DNA of 8,368 nucleotides from Actinomycetes bacterium (GCA_021807965.1 JAKBCI010000056.1:1-8368), one strand, 5' to 3'; numbered from the stretch's first letter, positions 1-7,417 are shown. Numbers and translations: made by a program. The notes: generated from the letters alone by a model not told the origin.

Positions 1-1137
1 TTTGCTAATCTCGCTTACGGTCGCGTACAGCGTCGTCGTCTTGCCGCTCCCGGTCGGCCCGGCGCAGAGCACCATCCCGAAGGGGGCGCGCACCAGCTTC
101 GCGTACGCGATGTGGGTGTCTTCGGGCATGCCGAGATCGGCGAGGCGCAGCACCGATCGGGTCTTGTCGAGGATCCGCAGCACGCACTTCTCGCCCATGA
201 TCGTGGCGACCGTCGAGACTCGTACGTCGACTTCCTTGCCGTCAATGGTGACCGTGAGCTGGCCGTCCTGAGGACGGCGCCGTTCGACGATGTTCATGTC
301 GGCCATGATCTTGATGCGGCTGATCAGACCTGCCCCCATCGAAGCGGGCAGTTCCAGGATCTGGTTCAGCGCGCCGTCAATGCGAAAGCGCACCCGCACT
401 ACTTGGTCCGAGGGCTCGATGTGGACGTCACTGGCCCGGTCGCGCATCGCCTGGGTAAGTATCCGGTCGACGACCTGCACGATCGGCGCGTCATCGGCGA
501 CCACTTCGGGCGCGACGACCACGTCGGACGTACGACGCCGGGCGGCGTCGACGACCTTGAAGACCTCGACGAGTTCGTCGACACCGGTAATCGCTCGGTA
601 GTTCGAGTCAATGGCCCAGCGAACATCGGTGAGCGACGCGATCTGCATGGTGATCGTGCGGCCGGTCAGCTCAGCCAGTCGTTGTCGCAGCTTGTCACTA
701 GGCTCAGCCGCGGCCACGAGCAGCTCGTCGCCGACGAGCTTGACCGGCACGACCACGTTGGCGCGGGCGAACTCTTCGTCGACGAGGGTGAGCGAGTCCG
801 CCTCGACGTCCTCGCGGTGCAAGTTCACGACGGGCAACCCGTGCATGGACGACAGTGCCTCGGTCAGCGCCTGTTCGTCGAGGAGACCCTGACCGACTAG
901 GACCTGGCCGAGCTTCTCACGGGTCTTTTGCTGGACGCGAAGCGCCTCGTCGAGCTGGGCGGCAGTGATCCGGCCCGAGGAGATGAGAAAGTCCCCGAGA
1001 CGACCCTTGCGAGGACCCGTGTCGCCGTCGGCGTACTTGTCACGGGCCTCTTCGTCGTCGATGACGGCAACCGACCCGTGGTGCGCCTTGGCACCCTTGT
1101 CGTGACCGTCTCGCTTGTCCTTCTTCTTGAACGCCAC
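1..1137 (-). CDS. pilB: Type IV pilus / type II secretion assembly ATPase PilB/GspE, N-terminal part (cut by left edge)
   Basis: Hexameric cytoplasmic motor ATPase that powers pilin (or pseudopilin) assembly at the inner membrane. Reading the minus strand from GTG at 1137 gives 379 codons without a stop. Residues 1-40 are a charged, Lys-rich leader. Residues 46-69 and 75-98 form two tandem 24-residue MshEN repeats (RLG...G...L...L..Q type) that precede the GspE core. The core shows ASDVHIEP (235-242), RFRIDG (250-255), an ERRRPQDG segment (285-292) and Walker A GPTGSGKT (360-367). The Asp box, Walker B and His box lie beyond the edge. An in-frame GTG two codons upstream (1143) could also be the start; in-frame TGA follows shortly above it. 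Family identity is sure. PilB is preferred over GspE because of the MshEN repeats and the pilus ATPases typical of such actinobacteria, but the two cannot be separated without neighbouring genes. Confidence 0.93.
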   Translation of the reverse strand, partial: MAFKKKDKRDGHDKGAKAHHGSVAVIDDEEARDKYADGDTGPRKGRLGDFLISSGRITAAQLDEALRVQQKTREKLGQVLVGQGLLDEQALTEALSSMHGLPVVNLHREDVEADSLTLVDEEFARANVVVPVKLVGDELLVAAAEPSDKLRQRLAELTGRTITMQIASLTDVRWAIDSNYRAITGVDELVEVFKVVDAARRRTSDVVVAPEVVADDAPIVQVVDRILTQAMRDRASDVHIEPSDQVVRVRFRIDGALNQILELPASMGAGLISRIKIMADMNIVERRRPQDGQLTVTIDGKEVDVRVSTVATIMGEKCVLRILDKTRSVLRLADLGMPEDTHIAYAKLVRAPFGMVLCAGPTGSGKTTTLYATVSEISK

Positions 1138-1154
1138 CCTCACCCCGACACTCG

Positions 1155-1191
1155 AGTAGAAACTACTTCAGGAAACACGACGAAATGTCAA
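1155..1191 (-). promoter_or_regulatory. Candidate promoter of the PilB-type ATPase gene, with overlapping dyad
   Basis: On the minus strand a perfect -35 consensus TTGACA lies at 1191-1186, about 50 nt ahead of the GTG start. At a 17-nt spacing the -10 would be the weak AAGTAG (1168-1163). A better TAnnnT match, TAGTTT (1165-1160), sits at a 20-nt spacing. A 5-bp inverted repeat with a 3-nt centre (AGTAG-AAA-CTACT on the plus strand, 1155-1167) overlaps the -10 zone and could be an operator or a 5' hairpin. The stretch 1138-1340 is visibly richer in A+T than its surroundings. The -35 match is what the sequence shows; promoter function is inference. Confidence 0.35.
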
Positions 1192-1340
1192 ATTACTCGG
1201 CACACTCGTACACGTGACCCATACTTACCTTTACATCTTGATGTCCACCACCAACCGCATCCACCAATACTGGACACTTTAGAAGCGCAGCGCTCGTCAC
1301 CGGGACATATCCGCCCATAGCCGAGTCGGCCGTCGGGGTT

Positions 1341-1634
1341 TTACAGAAACCGATACCGCGAGTGCGGCGTCACCTCAACGGCCTTGTCGCGCGCGAGAAA
1401 GTGCACCGCCTGGCCGATCACCTCAGCCAGCTGGGGTGGCACGACAAATTCGTCGCCGTCGCTCGTTCGAAGCGTCAGGACAGCCTCGTGTTCGAGAGCG
1501 TCGGCGATCTTGTCGTAACGCTCCGCCTCGTCCGTCGTGAACACCGTCATCGCCAACGCACCACCGCCCATCAACGCGACCGCAACACCACACCAACGTC
1601 TCGCTGCGGTTCTTCGTACGATGCTACGAGCCAC
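1341..1634 (-). CDS. Hypothetical 97-aa membrane-anchored protein
   Basis: GTG start at 1634 (in-frame TAA 30 nt upstream), TAA at 1341-1343; no convincing Shine-Dalgarno. The N-terminus is basic (about residues 1-13, Arg-rich), followed by one hydrophobic segment at about 14-33, so it is probably an N-in single-pass protein or has an uncleaved signal anchor. The remaining about 65 residues are charged and end in Arg-Phe-Leu. Residues about 50-88 (a DGDEFVVPPQLAEVIG core followed by a short helix and KAVEVTP) resemble the N-terminal half of actinobacterial excisionase/MerR-like antitoxins. In that family an HTH starting with a Leu-Thr-Thr motif normally follows, and here it is absent. The resemblance is from memory and weak. 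It lies upstream of the pilus ATPase gene on the same strand, 203 nt away, so co-transcription is uncertain. It is kept as a gene because it is the only coherent reading frame here with a helix plus a soluble-domain pattern. Confidence 0.5.
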   Translation of the reverse strand: MARSIVRRTAARRWCGVAVALMGGGALAMTVFTTDEAERYDKIADALEHEAVLTLRTSDGDEFVVPPQLAEVIGQAVHFLARDKAVEVTPHSRYRFL

Positions 1635-1754
1635 ATCCCAACCGCGGACGGATGGTACGCGCGGTTATGACGAACGTCCCAGGTCACCAACGCGCAGAAA
1701 AGCCATCGTGGGTCCTTGCATGATGTCCACGCGACGTTGGATGTGGTGTCGCGG

Positions 1755-1775
1755 GCGACGTCAGGTGGACGTCGC
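1755..1775. promoter_or_regulatory. Perfect 8-bp inverted repeat upstream of the acetyltransferase operon (candidate operator)
   Basis: Arms GCGACGTC (1755-1762) and GACGTCGC (1768-1775) are exact reverse complements separated by AGGTG. A third copy of the half-site GCGACGT lies at 1731-1737, exactly 24 bp upstream of the first arm. A possible -10, TATGAC (1786-1791), is 10 bp downstream, which would place the -35 region inside the dyad. A transcription-factor operator controlling 1821-3920 is the simplest reading. The regulator is unknown, and no regulator gene adjoins it. Confidence 0.45.
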
Positions 1776-1820
1776 ACGAGCGTGCTATGACGTGAGAGGG
1801 GCATAGCGAAAGTACGAACC

Positions 1821-2459
1821 ATGACTGACCTCGCGGACCATCCCGGCGCGCGCACGTCGGCGTTTCGCCCCGGCGTGTACCCCTCGGACCTCACTACGCG
1901 CGTGACGACCGAGCGTGGTCTCACCCTGCAACTGCGCCCCATCAGACCCGACGACGCGGACATCTTGAACCAGTTCCACGCCCAGCTGTCGCCCGATTCG
2001 GTCTTTCGCCGTTACTTCTCGGTGCACCCCGAGCTGTCGGCGGAGGAACTCGTCCACCTCACGACGCTCGACTACGTCGACCGACTGGCCTTCATTATCA
2101 TCGACCGCGGCACGCTCGTCGCCGTTGGCCGCTACGACCGGATCCCGTCGACCACGCGCGCCGAGGTGGCCTTCCTCGTCGACGACGCCTTCCAGCACCA
2201 GGGCCTCGGCATCTTGCTCCTCGACCACCTCGCCGACGCCGCGTGGGAGCGCGGTATCACCACCTTCGTCGCCGAGACCCAGGCCGACAACCGCAGCATG
2301 ATGCACGTCTTTGGCGAGTCGGGCTTCGACGTGACCGCCCGACTCGAAGACGAGATCATCTTCGTGCGCTTTCCCATCGAACCGACCGAGACCAGTCGCG
2401 CTCGTCGCGCGGAACGGGCGCGTCGCTGGGCGGCGTCTCGAGAAGCGGCGCTGCGCTGA
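1821..2459 (+). CDS. GNAT-family N-acetyltransferase related to the catalytic domain of Pat-type protein acetyltransferases
   Basis: Predicted cytosolic acetyl-CoA-dependent N-acetyltransferase of 212 aa. Residues 36-42 (LQLRPIR) start the GNAT fold. The substrate-side helices contain a LSPDSVFRRYF segment (56-66). Core strand 4 is AEVAFLV (114-120), followed by the acetyl-CoA motif QHQGLG (Q125, G128, G130, QxxGxG). Residues 147-169 (TTFVAET...NRSMMHVF...GF) and the FPIEPTE end (184-190) match the GNAT domain fused to ADP-forming acyl-CoA synthetase domains in PatZ-like enzymes, and the cAMP-regulated mycobacterial Pat; here it stands alone without either regulatory domain. An Arg/Ala-rich tail (191-212) is probably helical. 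ATG 1821 is the first start after an in-frame TGA at 1788; only a weak GAAAG precedes it. It is the first gene of a tight operon with a deacetylase and a stress protein. It contains no lysine. The substrate (protein or small molecule) is unknown. Confidence 0.88.
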   Translation: MTDLADHPGARTSAFRPGVYPSDLTTRVTTERGLTLQLRPIRPDDADILNQFHAQLSPDSVFRRYFSVHPELSAEELVHLTTLDYVDRLAFIIIDRGTLVAVGRYDRIPSTTRAEVAFLVDDAFQHQGLGILLLDHLADAAWERGITTFVAETQADNRSMMHVFGESGFDVTARLEDEIIFVRFPIEPTETSRARRAERARRWAASREAALR

Positions 2460-2460
2460 C

Positions 2461-3497
<1,037 letters not shown>

Positions 3498-3501
<4 letters not shown>

Positions 3502-3920
3502 GCGCCTACCCACGCACCATCGCGGTCGGCTTTGACGGTTCGCTCGACGCCGAGGTCGCGGCGCGCTGGGCGATGTCGACGGCGCGCCTGCTCGGGGCGC
3601 ACGTCATCTTCGTTCACGCCCGCGGCATGCTCGGACACCTGCAGCGCCGTGATCCGCGTACAGCATTCGCCGACGAGGTCGCGCGCCTCGTCGAGAGCAC
3701 GGGGTTCGATCCGACGAGGCTCAGCTGGCACGACACCGACGGCGACGCCTGCTCAGTCCTGCTGCGCTGCGCCGAGGCGCCGGTCTTCGCCGACCTCGTG
3801 GTCGTTGGCTCGCGGGGCCGCGACGAGCACGCGGGGATGCTGCTCGGCTCGACGAGCCTGCAACTCGCCGAGCGTAGTCCCGTGCCCGTCGTCATCGTCC
3901 CGAGCTCGACCTACGCTTAG
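3498..3920 (+). CDS. Universal stress protein (UspA family), ATP-binding type
   Basis: Single-domain UspA protein of 140 aa with an alpha/beta Rossmann-like fold, expected to dimerise in the cytosol. Strand 1 plus the nucleotide loop is IAVGFDGS (8-15), with the conserved early Asp D13. The C-terminal nucleotide motif fits G-2x-G-9x-G(S/T) exactly (G104, G107, G117-S118), which marks the ATP-binding subclass, and the last strand is VPVVIVP (129-135). The start is GTG 3498 in a GTGA overlap with the deacetylase stop (3498-3501). Longer in-frame extensions upstream run inside the deacetylase gene and are rejected. It ends in TAG at 3918-3920, overlapping the stop of the convergent gene. USPs are known lysine-acetylation targets of the Pat-type acetyltransferase in Mycobacterium smegmatis, but this one has no lysine, so a role as ATP-responsive partner or co-regulated stress factor is more likely than substrate. 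Confidence 0.92.
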
Positions 3921-4759
3921 ACGAAGGGACGGCCCGAGCGCAGTCGACGTTGCGCGTCCCAGAGTGCGAGATTCAGGGGAAAGGCGCGCAGCACCGTGGG
4001 AAGGCGTCGATTAATCCACCGCGCGGTGCACTGCGTTGCGCCAAAGAGACGCGCACGACTCGGATTCCACGCGAGGCCGAGTTCGGTGCGGATGACGTCG
4101 GGCAGGTACCCGGCCGTGATCACGCGGTGCCAGGGTCCAAGCAGCGTCGAAAGCGGTCGGGGCAAGAAGGCGAGCGACGCGATCCCCCAGAGGTACTCTC
4201 GCGTGAGATCGTCCATGGTGACGGTACCGATGGCGTCGGTCCAGTAGGTCTCGAAGGCCGCCCGATCGACGGGCCAGCGGGCCGGGGGAACCTGCAGCGT
4301 GGTCGCAAAGCGCGAGGCGAGCCGGTAGAGCTCGTCGAGCCGCGCTGGTTCGAGCGCATCCGTGGTGAGTGCGAGCGCGTGAAGCGTCCCGCGATAGAGA
4401 CACGCGGCGACCCACAGCTGCAGCTCGGGGTCAAAGGCGTCGTAGGCGACGGGGTCGCCCGGGCCCGAGCGAACCTGGCGGTGCTGGCGGTTGACCTCGC
4501 GACGAAGGGCCAGTCGATCCTCGTCGGTGCCGAGCAGCGCGACGGTCACGTAGCCGAGCGTCGTGCGGGTCCGTTTGAACGGGTGGCGCGTCAACGAGCC
4601 GTTCGCCACCCGGCTGCGCGCGACGCCGTGGCCGATCTCCAGCCGGGCGAGCTGCATGACGACGTTCGCCCCGGCCGCGAGCAGCCCGAGCCCGTTCAAC
4701 AGGTCCCGGCGCAGGTCCGGCGACTGGAACGGCGCTGAGTCCGGTGGCGTCTCTTCCAC
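3917..4759 (-). CDS. Oxygenase MpaB / DUF2236 family protein
   Basis: Predicted haem-dependent oxygenase of 280 aa from the family that includes fungal MpaB and, more distantly, the rubber oxygenase Lcp; the physiological substrate is unknown. Diagnostic blocks are RTRTTLGYVTVALLG (63-77), an Arg/His segment REVNRQHRQV (87-96), YDAFDPELQLWVAACL (106-121) and a C-terminal block with GPWHRVITAGYLP (208-220). H93 is a candidate haem ligand by analogy with Lcp, but this is inferred. The rest is mostly alpha-helical; no cleavable signal peptide is evident, though residues 20-40 are hydrophobic enough for peripheral membrane contact. The start is GTG 4759, fixed by a strong AGGAGG five bases upstream. 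It is divergent from the MarR-methyltransferase gene (73-bp gap) and convergent with the stress-protein gene, whose TAG overlaps its TAA over 3917-3920. The enzyme family is fairly secure; the reaction is not. Confidence 0.82.
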   Translation of the reverse strand: MEETPPDSAPFQSPDLRRDLLNGLGLLAAGANVVMQLARLEIGHGVARSRVANGSLTRHPFKRTRTTLGYVTVALLGTDEDRLALRREVNRQHRQVRSGPGDPVAYDAFDPELQLWVAACLYRGTLHALALTTDALEPARLDELYRLASRFATTLQVPPARWPVDRAAFETYWTDAIGTVTMDDLTREYLWGIASLAFLPRPLSTLLGPWHRVITAGYLPDVIRTELGLAWNPSRARLFGATQCTARWINRRLPTVLRAFPLNLALWDAQRRLRSGRPFV

Positions 4760-4764
4760 GGGGT

Positions 4765-4770
4765 CCTCCT
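4765..4770 (-). promoter_or_regulatory. Strong Shine-Dalgarno AGGAGG for the DUF2236 gene
   Basis: The minus strand reads AGGAGG, then five bases, then GTG at 4759. This is the only full Shine-Dalgarno consensus before a start in the window, and it decides the start of the DUF2236 gene. A TAnnnT hexamer (TAGACT, 4782-4777) lies just upstream but would place transcription initiation at or inside the Shine-Dalgarno, so the promoter is probably elsewhere in the 73-bp gap. Confidence 0.75.
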
Positions 4771-4809
4771 GAGAGAAGTCTAGGGACGCGTCCTCCGGTC
4801 ACGGTTGCT

Positions 4810-4823
4810 GTAACAGTCGTTAC
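4810..4823. promoter_or_regulatory. GTAAC-N4-GTTAC palindrome, candidate MarR operator
   Basis: Perfect 5-bp arms GTAAC (4810-4814) and GTTAC (4819-4823) flank AGTC. The dyad sits 9 bp before the ATG of the gene encoding a MarR domain and overlaps its probable -10. Dyads of this size in a MarR gene's own promoter are the usual autorepression sites. No second copy was found in the window. Binding by this MarR domain is inference. Confidence 0.5.
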
Positions 4824-4826
4824 GCT
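4821..4826 (+). promoter_or_regulatory. Candidate -10 element for a leaderless transcript
   Basis: TACGCT fits the actinobacterial -10 pattern TAnnnT and ends six bases before the ATG at 4833, so transcription would begin at or next to the start codon. No Shine-Dalgarno is present in the preceding 20 bases. Leaderless mRNAs are common in Actinobacteria. No good -35 is visible at the expected distance. A minimal promoter overlapping the 4810-4823 dyad would be fully occluded by a bound repressor. Confidence 0.4.
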
Positions 4827-4832
4827 TTCTCC

Positions 4833-5948
4833 ATGCCATCCGTCCGCCAGTCCGTTTCGCCGACGCCACTCGCGCAGGGCCTCGGCTTTCGCCTGAGCCG
4901 GATCAGTCGAACGCTGCGGCGCCAGTGGCACGACGAACTCGCCGACCTCGAGCTCGCCCCGCCCGAGGCCGCCATCCTGCGCGCGATCGCCGAACACCCC
5001 GGCTGCGCGCTGCGCGCGCTCGCGCGACTGCTAGCGACCGACGCGATGAGCGCCAAGCGCTGCGTCGATGGCCTCGAGCGGCGCGGTCTCGTCACGAGCG
5101 GACACCGCGCGAGCGACCGTCGCTCGCGCACGCTGCGCGCGAGCGACGCGGGGCTCGCAATCGTCACGTTACTCAACGATCGCATCAGCGAACGCGAGCG
5201 TCGTCTTGACCTGTTACTCGCCCCCGCCAATCGTTCGGCCTTAGAGCGCGCCCTCGACGAGCTCGAGCGGGGCCTCGCCATCGATACCACGTCCACCGAA
5301 AGAGAGCGGATGAACCAGTCACCGACCGACCACCAGTACCACAGCACGACCGACAGCACCGCGATGTGGGACGAGCGCTTCACCACTCACGGGTGGGCGA
5401 GCGAGCCCGACGACGAGCTCGTCGAGCTGGTCTCGCCGCTCGCCGCGGGCGACGCGATCGACCTCGGCAGCGGAACCGGGCGAAACGCGCTCTGGCTCGC
5501 GAAGCGCCAGTGGCGCGTTACCGCGGTCGACGGATCGACCGTCGGCCTCGACCAGCTGCGCCGCGACGCGCTCACCCTCGGCCTCGTGCCCCCGACGACC
5601 GTTATCGCGGACCTCACCGCCTACGAGCCGGCCAACGAGGCCTTTGACCTGGTGGTGCTGGCAAACATTCACGTGGCTCCCGATGAGCGGCCGGCCCTCT
5701 TCGCGGCCGCGGCACGCGCGCTGCGCCCCGGTGGCCACCTCTACGTCATCGGCCACCACCTCGACGCCCTCGGCCACGCCGGGCCGTCCGACCCGACCCG
5801 CCTCTATACCGAGGCCATCCTCGAGACGGGCTTCGCGGGACTTGAGGTCGAGCGACTGGAGCGACTCGAGCGTCGTCTCGAAGACGGCGGCGAGCACCCG
5901 GTGGTCGACGTGCTGCTCTGGGCAAGCAAGAAGGCGGTGGCCGCGTGA
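4833..5948 (+). CDS. MarR-family regulator fused to a class I SAM-dependent methyltransferase
   Basis: A 371-aa two-domain protein. Residues about 14-150 are a MarR winged helix: GFRLSRISRTLRRQW (18-32), a recognition region with DAMSAKRCVDGLERRGLV (70-87), and a wing containing the family-typical ASDRRSRTL (93-101). A polar linker at about 151-175 leads to a class I methyltransferase that opens with MWDERF (178-183). SAM motif I is IDLGSGTGRNALWLA (209-223; glycines G212, G214, G216), the acidic ribose-binding position is VDGS (232-235), FDLVVLANIH (271-280) is motif IV and LRPGGHLYVIG (297-307) is motif V. The domain resembles TehB-like small-molecule methyltransferases. ATG 4833 has no Shine-Dalgarno and may be leaderless. 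An in-frame ATG at 5310 (residue 160), after purine-rich AAAGAGAG, could produce a free methyltransferase. The GTGA overlap couples it to the exporter gene. The substrate is unknown. Both domains are clear; that they work as one polypeptide is inferred. Confidence 0.9.
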   Translation: MPSVRQSVSPTPLAQGLGFRLSRISRTLRRQWHDELADLELAPPEAAILRAIAEHPGCALRALARLLATDAMSAKRCVDGLERRGLVTSGHRASDRRSRTLRASDAGLAIVTLLNDRISERERRLDLLLAPANRSALERALDELERGLAIDTTSTERERMNQSPTDHQYHSTTDSTAMWDERFTTHGWASEPDDELVELVSPLAAGDAIDLGSGTGRNALWLAKRQWRVTAVDGSTVGLDQLRRDALTLGLVPPTTVIADLTAYEPANEAFDLVVLANIHVAPDERPALFAAAARALRPGGHLYVIGHHLDALGHAGPSDPTRLYTEAILETGFAGLEVERLERLERRLEDGGEHPVVDVLLWASKKAVAA

Positions 5949-7417
5949 ACCCGACCGACCGCGCCACCCGCGAGCGCCACGCGTTCGCCCTCGTCGTGAT
6001 CGCGGCGGCCCAGCTGATGGTGATGCTCGACATGACGATCGTCAACGTGGCGCTGCCGGCGATCCAGCGTGAACTCGCCTTCTCAACGACGAACCTCACG
6101 TGGGTGATCGACGCGTACGTGCTCGTCTTCGGCGGCCTGCTGCTGCTGGGCGGGCGGATGGGCGACATCTTCGGGCGCCGTCGCATGTTCGCGATCGGCA
6201 TCGCCCTCTTCGCCGGCGCCTCGCTGCTCGGGGGCGTCGCCACTTCGCAGGGCTGGCTGATCGCGGCGCGAGCCGTGCAGGGCATTGGCGCCGCGATCGC
6301 CTCGCCGACGGCGCTCGCCCTCGTCGCCACCACCTTCGACGAGGGTGCCGAACGCCATCGTGCCATGGCGGTCTACGCGGCGATGACCGGGGCCGGCGGC
6401 GCCCTCGGACTCGTCCTCGGCGGTGCACTCGTCGAGTTCGTATCGTGGCGCTGGGTCTTCTTCGTCAACGTCCCGATCGGTGCCGCGCTGCTCGTGGCGG
6501 CGCCGATCGTGCTGCCCAAGGTCGACGGCCACGGTGGCCGGCTCGACGTGCCGGGGGCCCTGACGGTCTCGGGCGGCCTCGCCGCCATCGTCTACGGACT
6601 CATTCGAGCACCGGGCTCGGGCTGGACCGACCGGTACACGATCCTCGCCTTCGCGATCGGCCTCGTTTTGCTCGTCGCCTTCGCCGCGATCGAGTTGCGT
6701 ACCCGCGAGGCCTTGATTCCACCGGCGTTCCTGCGCGATCGCAATCGGGCCGGCGGCTTCGCCGTGGTGCTGCTGCTCGGCGGGGCAATGCTCGCGCTGC
6801 TCTTCTTTCTCACCCAGTTCCTCCAAGAGCAGCTGCACTACAGCTCGCTCGTGACCGGGGTCGCCTACCTGCCGATCCCCTTCATGGTGGCCTCGAGCAG
6901 CCTCGTCGTCTCGCGGCTCATCCGCCACGTCGGGGTGCGGCCCTTCCTCGTCGCGGGCCCGCTGCTCGCGTCACTCGGCATCTTCTGGGCCTCGTTTCTC
7001 ACGGGCACGTCGTCGTACTGGCACGTCTTTGGACCACTCGTCGTGACCGGCCTCGGGATGGGGCTCACCTTCGTGCCCCTCACCGTGAACGCGGTGCGCG
7101 GGGTCGCCAACCGCGAGCAGGGGCTCGCCTCGTCGCTGCTCAACACCAGCCAGCAGATCGGCGGCTCGCTCGGGCTCGCGGTTCTCGTCACCGTCGCCGC
7201 AACTGCGGTCAAGCACTCGCTGCAACGCGGACTCGCGATCCTGCACGGTCAGGGTCCCGCCGCCGCCGTCGCCGCGCGCGCGGCCGTGCACGGCTACCAG
7301 ACGGCCGTGCGAGTGGGCTCGCTCGGGGCGTTCCTCGCTTTCGTGATGGCGGTCGCCATCGTGCGCCCGGTACCCGAGACCGCCGGCCCGCTCGACGTCG
7401 CGGTCGCGCTGCACTGA
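5945..7417 (+). CDS. DHA2-family (14-TM) MFS multidrug exporter, EmrB/QacA type
   Basis: Predicted proton-driven inner-membrane drug/proton antiporter of 490 aa, usual DHA2 length with about 14 hydrophobic segments. Signatures are the DHA family motif LDMTIVNVALPAI in TM1 (28-40), motif A GGRMGDIFGRRR in the loop after TM2 (69-80), motif B around RAVQGIGAAIASP in TM4 (109-121), and antiporter motif C in TM5 (about 148-160, Gly-rich) followed by SWRWVFFVNVPIG (167-179). The late helices carry the family-typical SSLLNTSQQIGGSLG stretch. The start is GTG 5945 in a GTGA overlap with the methyltransferase stop; AAGG at 5931-5934 may act as a weak ribosome site. MarR-linked DHA2 pumps (EmrR-EmrAB, many actinobacterial pairs) are an established arrangement, so the drug or metabolite sensed upstream is probably what it exports. 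The substrate itself is not predictable. Confidence 0.93.
   Translation: MNPTDRATRERHAFALVVIAAAQLMVMLDMTIVNVALPAIQRELAFSTTNLTWVIDAYVLVFGGLLLLGGRMGDIFGRRRMFAIGIALFAGASLLGGVATSQGWLIAARAVQGIGAAIASPTALALVATTFDEGAERHRAMAVYAAMTGAGGALGLVLGGALVEFVSWRWVFFVNVPIGAALLVAAPIVLPKVDGHGGRLDVPGALTVSGGLAAIVYGLIRAPGSGWTDRYTILAFAIGLVLLVAFAAIELRTREALIPPAFLRDRNRAGGFAVVLLLGGAMLALLFFLTQFLQEQLHYSSLVTGVAYLPIPFMVASSSLVVSRLIRHVGVRPFLVAGPLLASLGIFWASFLTGTSSYWHVFGPLVVTGLGMGLTFVPLTVNAVRGVANREQGLASSLLNTSQQIGGSLGLAVLVTVAATAVKHSLQRGLAILHGQGPAAAVAARAAVHGYQTAVRVGSLGAFLAFVMAVAIVRPVPETAGPLDVAVALH

Noticed and set aside
112..900. 262-codon plus-strand frame opposite the pilus ATPase
   Set aside because: The minus strand in this interval encodes continuous, motif-bearing GspE/PilB sequence; the plus frame is its mirror.
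1138..1340. c-di-GMP riboswitch upstream of the pilus ATPase
   Set aside because: Read on the minus strand, the conserved GEMM core segments and tetraloop-receptor pattern are not present.
4777..4782. TAGACT on the minus strand as the -10 of the DUF2236 gene
   Set aside because: It would start the mRNA at the first base of the Shine-Dalgarno, leaving almost no room for ribosome binding, and no -35 lies at the right distance.
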